DNA of 13,878 nucleotides from Candidatus Schekmanbacteria bacterium RIFCSPLOWO2_02_FULL_38_14 (GCA_001790855.1 MGDH01000034.1:1-13878); one strand, 5' to 3'. Positions 7,145 to 13,114 are shown, numbered from the stretch's first letter. Notes: generated by a model from the sequence alone, not told the origin. Translations and numbers: made by a program.

Positions 7145-7177
7145 ATGCCAGACAAAAAACCAAGATTTGGAAGCTAA
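7145..7177 (+). pseudogene. Ten-codon gene start cut short at the left end of the RAYT element
   Basis: AAGGAG at 7131-7136 and an ATG eight bases later give an excellent initiation site, but the frame (MPDKKPRFGS) stops after ten codons, a few bases before the left inverted repeat of the RAYT element begins near 7185. This looks like the 5' end of a gene interrupted by the element. Whether it belonged to the methyltransferase stump on the other side cannot be shown. Confidence 0.3.
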
Positions 7178-7184
7178 GAAGAGT

Positions 7185-8264
7185 GAAGAAGGGGGACGTT
7201 GTTGAAAAAGAACACTTTGCAATTGGTGTGAGATTGCGATAAGAGACACTCATGCCACGACAAGCAAGATTAGACGCACCCGGCACTCTGCATCATGTGA
7301 TGATAAGGGGAATTGAAGGTTCCCCGATATTTAAAGGTGACGAGGATCGCAGTAACTTTCTTTTCCGCCTCAGCCATCTGGTTGAGACAACCGGAACTAA
7401 AATCCTTGCCTGGGTTTTAATGGACAATCATATTCACCTTTTGATTTTCAGTGGCTACCAGGGGATTTCCAAATTTATGCGCTGCCTTTTAACCGGTTAT
7501 GCAATCAGCTTTAACCGGAAATACAGAAGGAGGGGCCATTTATTTCAAAACAGGTATAAGTCCATTGTCTGTGATAAAGAGACATATTTACTGGAACTTG
7601 TCCGTTACATTCATTTAAATCCCTTGAGGGCAGGGGTAGTGAAGGGTGTGAGGGGATTGGATCGTTACATGTGGAGCGGTCATAGTGTTTTAATAGGTAA
7701 GAATAAGAATGGCTGGCAGGAGAGAGAATATGTTCTCAGCCAGTTTAGCCATAAAGAAGGGAAAGCAATTCAGGGCTATTCAAGATTTATGGAGGAAGGT
7801 AAAGGTTTTGGCAGGCGTGAGGAGTTAGCGGGAGGAGGTCTGGTAAGAAGCCTTGGAGGCTGGTCTCAGGTGTTGTCTTTGAGAAGTAATAAAGAGAAGA
7901 TGGAGTATGATTCACGCATTCTTGGAGGAGGAGATTTTGTTTCTAAGATTTTAACAGAGGCGGATAAGGGTTTAAAGAGGCAACTGAGGCTTGGGGAAAG
8001 AAAAGTTTTAGCTGAGCAGATGATTAAAAAGATATGCAAGCAGGAAAGGATAAATGAAGGAGAGCTTTGCAACGGCGGTCGACGCAGAAAGGTTTCAAGA
8101 ATAAGGGAAAGGATATCATATTATTTAAGCCGCGAACTGGGAATGCCTTCAGCAGAGATTGCAAGGCAGTTGGGGGTTTGTACTTCAGCAATTGTTAAGG
8201 CCATCCAAAACGCGGAGGTTAAAATTGATAAGTGATAGTATTCATCAACGTCCCCCTTTTCTTC
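7185..8264 (+). mobile_element. RAYT-bearing element bounded by inverted repeats
   Basis: AAGGGGGACGTTG at 7189-7201 recurs as its exact reverse complement CAACGTCCCCCTT at 8246-8258. With a 2-base indel the similarity extends outward (GAAGAA) and inward (TGA), so the repeat runs roughly 7185-7205 and 8242-8264. The only gene inside is the Y1-type transposase. A REP fragment (8279-8299) follows the right end, and gene stumps lie on both sides. RAYTs are usually single-copy and not classically mobile, so the repeats may be the transposase's recognition hairpins rather than IS ends. Confidence 0.55.
7252..8235 (+). CDS. REP-associated tyrosine transposase (RAYT, Y1_Tnp superfamily) with C-terminal HTH
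   Basis: The 327-residue protein begins with the typical MPRQARLDAPGTLHHVMIRG strand of IS200/RAYT enzymes. The HUH metal-binding motif is DNHIHLL (His60, His62), and the single catalytic tyrosine is most likely Tyr119 in ELVRYIHLNPLRAG. RILGGGDFV near 223 and a basic C-terminal segment lead to a DnaA-like helix-turn-helix (LGMPSAEIARQLGVCTSAIVKAI). The family nicks single-stranded DNA at REP hairpins; this window has REP copies on both sides. The frame is intact with all visible active-site residues, so it is potentially functional. The ATG at 7252 has only a weak SD (AAGAG), but the conserved N-terminus fixes it. It is longer than minimal IS200 TnpA (about 150 aa) because of the C-terminal domain. 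Confidence 0.92.
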   Translation: MPRQARLDAPGTLHHVMIRGIEGSPIFKGDEDRSNFLFRLSHLVETTGTKILAWVLMDNHIHLLIFSGYQGISKFMRCLLTGYAISFNRKYRRRGHLFQNRYKSIVCDKETYLLELVRYIHLNPLRAGVVKGVRGLDRYMWSGHSVLIGKNKNGWQEREYVLSQFSHKEGKAIQGYSRFMEEGKGFGRREELAGGGLVRSLGGWSQVLSLRSNKEKMEYDSRILGGGDFVSKILTEADKGLKRQLRLGERKVLAEQMIKKICKQERINEGELCNGGRRRKVSRIRERISYYLSRELGMPSAEIARQLGVCTSAIVKAIQNAEVKIDK

Positions 8265-8278
8265 CCGGGGGCGGAAGT

Positions 8279-8299
8279 GATAGCGACGTGGCAATCTCA
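8279..8299. repeat. REP fragment (21 bp) at the right edge of the RAYT element
   Basis: GATAGCGACGTGGCAATCTC plus A is identical, as reverse complement, to 10806-10826 in the second REP copy. It represents one inner arm only. It lies 15 bases beyond the right inverted repeat of the RAYT element and directly abuts the methyltransferase stump. Confidence 0.65.
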
Positions 8300-8491
8300 A
8301 ATCCACCCTTCTCTCCGTCCATATTTTCGCTGATTCTACTTTTGCAGACAAAGGACGGAGATGCCCGTTCAAGGGGTGAGATGACTCAGTGGATGTCAGC
8401 AGCAGGATTTAAGGATATACAGTATAAAATTCTTGAGAAGAGAAGCGGTTCTTTTAGGAATACAGGATTTCTTGCAGGAGTGAAGAGGTAA
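8300..8491 (+). pseudogene. C-terminal stump of a second O-methyltransferase
   Basis: The frame from 8300 to the TAA at 8491 encodes about 63 residues beginning NPPFSPSIFSLILLLQTKDG and including WMSAAGFKDIQY and SGSFRNTGFLAGVKR. This aligns with the C-terminus of the intact methyltransferase at 2091-3095 (PPDAAIFSVNMLVNTKEG ... LLKSAGFKNFRH ... RSGFVVGYKE). It is homologous but clearly divergent, so it is not a recent copy. The SAM-binding domain is missing and no start is present: the coding similarity begins exactly where the REP fragment ends. The likely history is disruption and deletion at the RAYT/REP insertion. An apparent longer frame reaching back to 8159 only reads through the transposase and repeat. 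Confidence 0.7.
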
Positions 8492-8504
8492 ACAAAATTA
8501 AAAA

Positions 8505-8532
8505 TTGACAAATCTTTTTAAACAGCTACATA
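8505..8532 (+). promoter_or_regulatory. Putative tRNA-Arg promoter
   Basis: TTGACA at 8505-8510 and TACATA at 8527-8532 are separated by 16 bases. The -10 ends 14 bases before the first base of tRNA-Arg, giving a short leader as is usual for bacterial tRNA genes. The -35 is perfect; the -10 is weak. Confidence 0.5.
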
Positions 8533-8546
8533 AATTAAAAAATTCT

Positions 8547-8620
8547 GCGCCCATAGCTCAAATGGATAGAGCGACAGACTACGGATCTGTAGGTTGGGGG
8601 TTCGACTCCTCCTGGGCGCG
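8547..8620 (+). tRNA. tRNA-Arg (anticodon ACG)
   Basis: The cloverleaf is complete: acceptor GCGCCCA (8547-8553) with TGGGCGC (8613-8619), D-arm GCTC...GAGC, and anticodon stem ACAGA/TCTGT enclosing loop CTACGGA with anticodon ACG. The variable loop is AGGTT, and the T-stem GGGGG/CCTCC has one G-U pair around TTCGACT. The discriminator is G8620 and the CCA end is not encoded. A34 would be deaminated to inosine to read CGU/CGC/CGA. The 3' side holds mobile-element debris, but I see no direct copy of the tRNA 3' end that would mark an attachment site. Confidence 0.96.
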
Positions 8621-8742
8621 TTTAAAATTTTCAGATAGAATAAGAAAAGACAACGTCAGACTGTGTAAAAAGTCGATTTTTCAAAAATGCGAGCCAGTGA
8701 AATGTACAATAGGAGAGGGTTCAAGGGTTCGAGAGGGTTAAT
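8621..8742. other. Non-coding stretch downstream of tRNA-Arg
   Basis: I see no gene here. The only internal pattern is a G-rich imperfect short repeat (GGTTCAAG, GGTTCGAG) around 8719-8735, just before the second REP-like hairpin. Confidence 0.4.
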
Positions 8743-8762
8743 GGACAACCATAAAGTTGTCC
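8743..8762. repeat. Second-type REP hairpin GGACAAC-cataaa-GTTGTCC
   Basis: A perfect 7-bp stem with a 6-base loop is followed by CTACATAATTT. It lies 15 bases before the start of a RAYT stump, the usual arrangement of a REP with its cognate transposase. A related TGTCCCTACAAT stretch occurs at 9802-9813. The sequence is unrelated to the ATTGCGAG family elsewhere in the window. Confidence 0.5.
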
Positions 8763-8776
8763 CTACATAATTTGTT

Positions 8777-8923
8777 ATGAATTTAAAAAAGCGAAAGAAC
8801 CCAAGGCTAAAGAATTTTGATTATTCTCTTCCTCATGCCTATTTTATAACGATTTGTTGTAGAGATAAGAAAGAAATATTCGTAGAGGATAAGCTGAATA
8901 GAGAAGCAATAAAAATGTGCTAA
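8777..8923 (+). pseudogene. N-terminal stump of a second RAYT (Y1 transposase)
   Basis: The 48-residue frame MNLKKRKNPRLKNFDYSLPH..., continuing AYFITICCRDKKEIF, matches the characteristic N-terminus of a different RAYT subgroup (R-RL-x-NFDYS-x-P-x-YF-x-TICT-x-D-x-x-x-LF). It ends at a TAA after KMC, before the HUH histidines and the catalytic tyrosine, and no continuation is seen downstream, so the gene is a decayed 5' remnant. The start has no clear SD. Its differing N-terminus compared with the intact RAYT at 7252 shows two separate RAYT lineages were acquired here. Confidence 0.65.
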
Positions 8924-8989
8924 ATCAGGATTTTGGAGACCAGGCAAGAGAGTGAATAGTAGTTGGTGAGTTAGAGGATTGAGAAATTT

Positions 8990-9033
8990 AAAGCCCTTGT
9001 TCCTTCATAAAAAGGATAGATGAGGGCTTTTTT
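8990..9033 (+). terminator. Rho-independent terminator-like hairpin
   Basis: AAAGCCCT (8990-8997) pairs with AGGGCTTT (9023-9030), with an inner TCCTT/AAGGA-type pairing, and runs directly into T residues to 9033. It would stop rightward transcription from the tRNA/RAYT-stump region before the convergent DUF2283 gene. Confidence 0.65.
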
Positions 9034-9039
9034 GAAAAT

Positions 9040-9073
9040 GCATAGCGAGCGCATTCCCCGCAACTTGCTGTGG
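9040..9073. repeat. Fragment related to the outer arm of the foldback element
   Basis: Read as reverse complement, this stretch aligns without gaps to 6591-6624 at the right end of the full element: GCAAG at one end, a shared GGGG, AGCGAGCGC-like core and TGCATTTT at the other. TTGCTGTGG (9065-9073) also matches the left arm in reverse complement. It is probably a degenerate end of the same repeat family. Confidence 0.4.
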
Positions 9074-9075
9074 AA

Positions 9076-9105
9076 AACTTCAATATAAATCATACAGTTG
9101 AAGTT
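9076..9105 (-). terminator. Weak terminator hairpin over the DUF2283 gene end
   Basis: On the minus strand AACTTCAA and TTGAAGTT form an 8-bp perfect stem with a 14-base loop containing the stop codon, followed by TTCC. The stem is AT-rich, so it is a weak terminator at best. Confidence 0.35.
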
Positions 9106-9320
9106 TCAACTTTTTCAATAGGAAGATTCTCGATGGTTATGTTTACTAAGTCTTTGAGTGATAACTTTTTACTTGCATCGAGGACTTCTATACCAACAAT
9201 ATGTCTTTTTTCATCAAGGTCAACTGTAATACCTTCTTCTATGTCTATATTATCAGACACGTAGGCTTCTCTGAGCTGGATATACAAAGCATCTGCCTCT
9301 TTATCATATTCTATTTTCAA
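9090..9320 (-). CDS. DUF2283 domain protein (putative antitoxin of DUF4258/DUF2283 pair)
   Basis: The 76-residue protein shows the full DUF2283 pattern: MKIEYDKEADALYIQL, then EEGITVDLDEKRHIVGIEVLDASK. These are small all-beta-plus-helix proteins frequently encoded directly beside DUF4258 toxin-like proteins. The start is TTG at 9320, strongly supported by GGAGGTGA, which overlaps the last codons and stop of the upstream gene. The gap between the genes is 6 nt, so the two are certainly co-translated. Second place in the operon fits a toxin-then-antitoxin order. The antitoxin role is inferred from pairing; the domain itself has no proven activity I can cite. Confidence 0.85.
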   Translation of the reverse strand: MKIEYDKEADALYIQLREAYVSDNIDIEEGITVDLDEKRHIVGIEVLDASKKLSLKDLVNITIENLPIEKVETSTV

Positions 9321-9326
9321 GCTAAT

Positions 9327-9569
9327 TCACCTCCAGCCTTTCTTCTTTTTTACAGCAGTTATCACTAGTATTCTATCTGCCTCTTGCTTATATGTTACTC
9401 TGAGAAATTTTTCGGAAATCTTTTTCCATACATTTAATCTGTTTTCTATTGAGGACTCAATAAAATCAGGAATATTTATTGCTGACTCAACCTCAGACTC
9501 TGTAATCCTGTGCCACATCATCCTCTTTTTAGCATGCCTTGTATATTTGATAGGCTGGTTATTCCCCAT
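9327..9569 (-). CDS. DUF4258 domain protein (putative RelE-like toxin)
   Basis: From the ATG at 9569 this is 80 residues: MGNNQPIKYTRHAKKRMMWH, then ITESEVESAI, WKKISEKFLRVTYKQEADRILVITAVKKKK. The YTRHA-x-x-RM-x-x-R-I-x-x-x-EV signature and the final beta hairpin followed by lysines are typical of DUF4258, a small RelE/ParE-like fold often annotated as a toxin. A longer frame starting with TTG at 9605 exists, but that TTG is also the start of a TTGACA -35-like hexamer (9605-9600) with TATACC 15 bases on, so the region reads better as promoter. No SD precedes either start. It is encoded immediately before DUF2283, its usual partner. Confidence 0.78.
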   Translation of the reverse strand: MGNNQPIKYTRHAKKRMMWHRITESEVESAINIPDFIESSIENRLNVWKKISEKFLRVTYKQEADRILVITAVKKKKGWR

Positions 9570-9654
9570 TAATTTTACGGTATATAGCAAAGGAGGGATT
9601 GTCAAGGCAAAATTGGGAAGAACAAACAGTTAGGGAATGAAGGGGGAGAAAAGG

Positions 9655-9709
9655 GAGATTGCTTCGCCGCTATCGCTTCTCGCCTGCCTGCGGTAGGCAG
9701 GCAATGACG
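9655..9709. repeat. REP half-copy carrying a nested 19-bp palindrome
   Basis: GAGATTGCTTCG...CGCTATCGCTTCTCG (9655-9682) and CAATGACG (9702-9709) together make one arm of the ATTGCGAG REP family. They are separated by an extra 19 bases, CCTGCCTGCGGTAGGCAGG (9683-9701), that are absent from the other copies and form their own hairpin. Removing them restores CTCGCAATGACG exactly. Confidence 0.7.
9682..9702. repeat. GCCTGCCT-gcggt-AGGCAGGC palindrome inserted in REP
   Basis: A perfect 8-bp GC-rich stem with a 5-base loop in an otherwise AT-rich interval. It interrupts the REP sequence cleanly, consistent with insertion of a separate short palindromic repeat. Confidence 0.65.
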
Positions 9710-9806
9710 CTCGTTATCCTCTTTTTAACAGCCTGTAACGACCTGTTTCTACAATCTTCTGAAAGATTCAATTTTACAGGCGTAGGTTTTAATCGAACAG
9801 GTGTCC

Positions 9807-10706
9807 CTACAATCTTTTAACAATCCTGAAATCAAAAATCTCATCTGTTGGAACCAGAGCTTTGATATATTTTAGTTCAACAAGCGCATTGACAAACTCT
9901 TTTGTAGAATTAATAAATTCATCTGTCAGATTGACAAAATATTTCGGGGAAATTTTATAAACCTCTCTTACAAAATCCTCACCGATAACTCCTATTAATT
10001 CTGAAACAGCTTTTGCAGTATTTCCGGAATCAGATTTAATCTCATCTGTAGCATCTTTGTGAAGCGATAAAAACTTCCTGAGAAGTTCAGGGGAGTTTTC
10101 AATCAGGTCATTCCTTGCAACAATTCCGTAACTCGGGCTGTTTTTCCACATTTTATCAGAGGGGATGAGAACTTTCCCGTTACTGAACTGCATCGCAGCA
10201 ACAGCAAGCGAGGGAGTCCCCACTGCTGCGCAGATCTTTCCGTCTGAAAAATCATCAAGTATCAAATCAGCCCACTTAATGTTTTTCACTTCAATACCTT
10301 CAATCTTATATCTCTGAATCAGATTTCTAATAATTATATCGTGAATTGAACCCTTTGGCGGGGATGCTATTGTCCTTCCCTTAAACTGTTTTAATACTCC
10401 GGAAACTGAACCTGTTTCCTGAAGTGATTTAAAACTTTTTTGAGCAACAAGGAGCGAGCCTTCAACATGCCCCGCAGCAATGCACTTTATTGGAACCTTG
10501 TTAGAAACCCCTATGATTACCGGCGGAAGCCCGATGTAGCCGATATCAATTTCCTCATTCTCAAATCCCTTTACCTCATCAGGACCTGAGGCATAAAGTT
10601 TCCAGTTAACTTCTATATTTAATTCCTCTTCAACCCATTTCTTTGCAATAAGAAGTAACGAAGTGTGATAGGTGGTGGAGAGAAAACCAATGTTTAGATT
10701 ATCCAT
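9807..10706 (-). CDS. Periplasmic-binding-protein-fold (NMT1/THI5-like) protein lacking a signal peptide
   Basis: From the ATG at 10706 the protein has 299 residues. MDNLNIGFLSTTYHTSLLLIAKKWVEE starts directly with the first strand of a type 2 solute-binding fold. EEIDIGYIGLPPVIIG is the ligand-hinge segment seen in nitrate/sulfonate/taurine- and thiamine-precursor-binding proteins, and GRTIASPPKGSIHDIIIRN opens the second lobe. There is no signal peptide, lipobox or transmembrane segment, so it would stay in the cytoplasm. No ABC permease or ATPase genes flank it. It may be a ligand sensor or an enzyme that reuses the fold, as MqnA/MqnD and Thi5 do. The frame could extend five codons to a TTG at 10721, but the ATG reaches the first strand better. 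The substrate is unknown. Confidence 0.72.
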   Translation of the reverse strand: MDNLNIGFLSTTYHTSLLLIAKKWVEEELNIEVNWKLYASGPDEVKGFENEEIDIGYIGLPPVIIGVSNKVPIKCIAAGHVEGSLLVAQKSFKSLQETGSVSGVLKQFKGRTIASPPKGSIHDIIIRNLIQRYKIEGIEVKNIKWADLILDDFSDGKICAAVGTPSLAVAAMQFSNGKVLIPSDKMWKNSPSYGIVARNDLIENSPELLRKFLSLHKDATDEIKSDSGNTAKAVSELIGVIGEDFVREVYKISPKYFVNLTDEFINSTKEFVNALVELKYIKALVPTDEIFDFRIVKRL

Positions 10707-10739
10707 TAATAAAAATTCCAAATTTCAAAATTGAAACTT

Positions 10740-10850
10740 CCCACAGCGTACAGACTGTCGGACAATGTCATTGCGAGCGTACGCGAAGCAATCTCTTTAC
10801 AAATCTGAGATTGCCACGTCGCTATCGCTCCTCGCAATGACAGGCAAGCC
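10740..10850. repeat. REP/MITE-like foldback element, second copy (right arm truncated)
   Basis: The left end (CCCACAGCGTACAGACTGTC, then GGACAATGTCATTGCGAG) matches the reverse complement of the right half of the element at 6448-6603. GTCATTGCGAG (10767-10777) and CTCGCAATGAC (10831-10841) form the same 11-bp inner stem, and GAAGCAATCTC/GAGATTGCC the second. The right outer arm is reduced to AGGCAAGCC. It lies between the binding-protein gene and the polymerase gene and contains no ORF. Confidence 0.75.
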
Positions 10851-10891
10851 TTTAAACTAACAAAGTTATTTTGAGCTTTGACATTTGATAT

Positions 10892-13114
10892 TTAATTTAT
10901 AAATCCCCTGAACTTCTCATACAGCTCCTTCAGCTTTTCCTGATAATACTCAACATTTTCATCCGGCTTGCCCTTATCCCATTCTAAAATCAGTTTGCTG
11001 TTTTCAAAAACCTTTACCTTTTTCCCTTTTCCGAAGACATAATACGAAATCTGGTCTCCGGGCTGGTATTTTCTTCCTGAAGCAAGGGCAAGTTCATAGA
11101 TAGCAGACTGGTTCCGTTTTTTCTCATTAACCTTTTTCTGGTAACTTTCAGGCAACTCAGACAGAGTTGCAGTCTTGCAAAGCATTGTAACGGGAAACCC
11201 GTGCTTTTCTATTTTCTCAAGATAATTTTTATAGAGCTGCTCAATTTCTTTTCCTCTTTTATTAAGAAGAAGTCTTATCATCTCCTGCAGGAATTCTCTC
11301 TGAAATTTCTCAAGTCCCCTTGATTTTAATCCTGAACCCTTGATCACAACCCTTTCATCATAATCAAGAAGGGCATAATTCTTCATCTTGTAGCTCAGCA
11401 TGGCTTTATACCTTCCGTCATATTCAGCATCAATTCCCGATGGAAGGCTTTCTGAGAGTCTTTCTATCAGATTTTCTTCATCCTCAACAGACTTTATATT
11501 CTCCGGAGGAACAAAATATATACCGTCAGTATCAATCTCAATTACCTCGCAATTATTTTTCGCAAGCCAGTCAATCATGGATTTTATTATCTCTCTTCCT
11601 CTTGCAGTAATCTCTGATGCCATTGCGTAGTCACTGAAATTAGAAAAGGATGTTGCAAGATAACCGTAAAAAGAATTTATGAGAATTTTAAACGTGCCCT
11701 GCAAAGCATCAAGATAATTTTTCTCTTTTTCGGATTTAGCTGCCTTCATCGCATCCTTTGCTTTTATGCGGAATTCCCTGATGTCCTGGAGGAGCGGAAG
11801 GAAAATATCAAGCTCATCATTTGACGGCTTTAAATCAAACCGGAGCATTATGGATGGGTAAAGAGACTGGACATCGCAGTGAATAACCCTCTCAATAACC
11901 CCCTCTTTAAAGATATCCGTATACCCGCCTTCAATTTGCCTTGCTTCAGAAGGGAGCTGCGGAACAGAATGCCTCATCCTTAAGTATTCCCTCAAAAAAA
12001 GGGAGTTTATCTTGGTGGCATTGCCGCGAATAATAACATTCTGGAATGAATACGGAAAAACCTGAGCCTGTATAAAATAGCTCCCGCTCAGCATCTCAGC
12101 CAAACCCTTTGTCTCTGCCACATCATCAAAGTTGTATTCCTTTAACAGTTCAGGCTCATGGTCATAGCAGTAGGCAATCTTTTTTCCTTCGATATATACC
12201 CTGTCCTTTCTTGCAAGATTAAAATGCCTTGCAACTTCTTTAAGGCCATATCCGTCAAGATCCCTGTTGGCAATGTCATAGTACTGGACAAGTATCCACG
12301 TATCAACAATGTGCCTGCCGTAGATTTCCCATTTAGGGTAATCAATGGTTCTTTCAGCAATATTCAGTCTTGATGCGTGGGATTTTGGCTCGCTTCCATC
12401 CCTCCCCCAGTTAAGCTTGACCTTATTAATCTGCGCCCTTACCTTTATATACTCAAGGTCAAACCTGAAAATATTATGCCCCTCTATGATATCAGGGTCA
12501 CGCTCAAGAATTATCTTCCCAAGCTCTTCAATCATCTCTTTCTCAGGCATTTCCCTGCCAAAAAGCAATTTCTTCCATCCTGAGTTATCTGAAAGCCCGA
12601 TTGATATGATTCTGTCCTTTTCTCTGTGCGGGTTTGAAAACTCAAAACCCTCCTCGCAGTAGGTTTCAATATCAAGCTGAAGCCGTTTCAATTCATCAAA
12701 CGAAAGGGATTTAAAAAATGTTTTCCCTGTCCAGAGAAGGTATTGATGGACAGGGTCATTTAAAAAAAAATAGGGCGCTCTGGGACTTGAAGGATTCTCG
12801 CCTGTTTCTTTTGCCAGAAACTTTTTGGCATTGTTTGCTGAAGACCAGGACTGAAATCCTGCAACATATTTAAAAAAATTTTTTCCCTTAAGCTCAGTTA
12901 TCTCAAAGGGCTCTTTAAACTTTTTTAAAAACTCAAATCTCTCAATCCAGATAAACGGGCGAAACTCCTCAGCCTCCCTGACAAGTTCCCCTTTTATCCT
13001 TCTGAAGATTTCAACCCTGCTGTCATCCTTTTGCTCTACAGCAACAATACCCGGCGTATTGTCACTGCCAAAAAGAACTTCGTTTTCATGGATTGATAAT
13101 GATTTTATGGACAT
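10892..13114 (-). CDS. Family B DNA polymerase with 3'-5' exonuclease, DTDG-type motif C
   Basis: The 740-residue protein carries all proofreading motifs: Exo I LDIE (Asp148, Glu150), Exo II GHNIFRFD (212-219) and Exo III YNFDD (Tyr327, Asp331). Polymerase motifs follow: motif A DVQSLYPSI (Asp414, Tyr419), motif B KILINSFYG (Lys476, Asn480, Tyr483, Gly484) and motif C EIDTDGIYF (Asp528, Asp530). A thumb-type KNYALLDYDERVVIKGSG segment is at 578-595. Motif C has glycine where family B enzymes usually have serine (DTDS). The length is close to E. coli Pol II (783 aa), but no Pol II-specific identity is evident. It probably acts in damage tolerance or repair rather than main replication. The start ATG at 13114 has GGAGG three bases upstream, slightly close. 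It stands alone in its transcript. Confidence 0.93.
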   Translation of the reverse strand: MSIKSLSIHENEVLFGSDNTPGIVAVEQKDDSRVEIFRRIKGELVREAEEFRPFIWIERFEFLKKFKEPFEITELKGKNFFKYVAGFQSWSSANNAKKFLAKETGENPSSPRAPYFFLNDPVHQYLLWTGKTFFKSLSFDELKRLQLDIETYCEEGFEFSNPHREKDRIISIGLSDNSGWKKLLFGREMPEKEMIEELGKIILERDPDIIEGHNIFRFDLEYIKVRAQINKVKLNWGRDGSEPKSHASRLNIAERTIDYPKWEIYGRHIVDTWILVQYYDIANRDLDGYGLKEVARHFNLARKDRVYIEGKKIAYCYDHEPELLKEYNFDDVAETKGLAEMLSGSYFIQAQVFPYSFQNVIIRGNATKINSLFLREYLRMRHSVPQLPSEARQIEGGYTDIFKEGVIERVIHCDVQSLYPSIMLRFDLKPSNDELDIFLPLLQDIREFRIKAKDAMKAAKSEKEKNYLDALQGTFKILINSFYGYLATSFSNFSDYAMASEITARGREIIKSMIDWLAKNNCEVIEIDTDGIYFVPPENIKSVEDEENLIERLSESLPSGIDAEYDGRYKAMLSYKMKNYALLDYDERVVIKGSGLKSRGLEKFQREFLQEMIRLLLNKRGKEIEQLYKNYLEKIEKHGFPVTMLCKTATLSELPESYQKKVNEKKRNQSAIYELALASGRKYQPGDQISYYVFGKGKKVKVFENSKLILEWDKGKPDENVEYYQEKLKELYEKFRGFIN

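Noticed and set aside
8159-8299. An open frame fusing RAYT-antisense-frame sequence to the methyltransferase stump
   Set aside because: Before 8300 it reads the transposase gene and the REP fragment out of frame; only the part after 8300 resembles a protein family.
8505-8741. A 78-codon frame across the tRNA
   Set aside because: It contains the whole tRNA-Arg and its TTG 'start' is the -35 hexamer of the tRNA promoter.
8547-8923. Integrative element attachment site at the tRNA-Arg gene
   Set aside because: There is no integrase gene and no repeated copy of the tRNA 3' end in the window; the nearby debris is RAYT/REP type, which does not use tRNA sites.
9570-9605. TTG start at 9605 for the DUF4258 gene
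   Set aside because: The TTG belongs to a TTGACA hexamer with a -10-like TATACC, there is no SD, and the conserved domain starts after the ATG at 9569. This is a preference, not proof.
9745-9815. Structured RNA between the REP half-copy and the binding-protein gene
   Set aside because: There are only short partial repeats (CTACAATCTT twice, AATCTT-ctga-AAGATT). No extended stem or known riboswitch motif is visible; it is more likely second-type REP debris.
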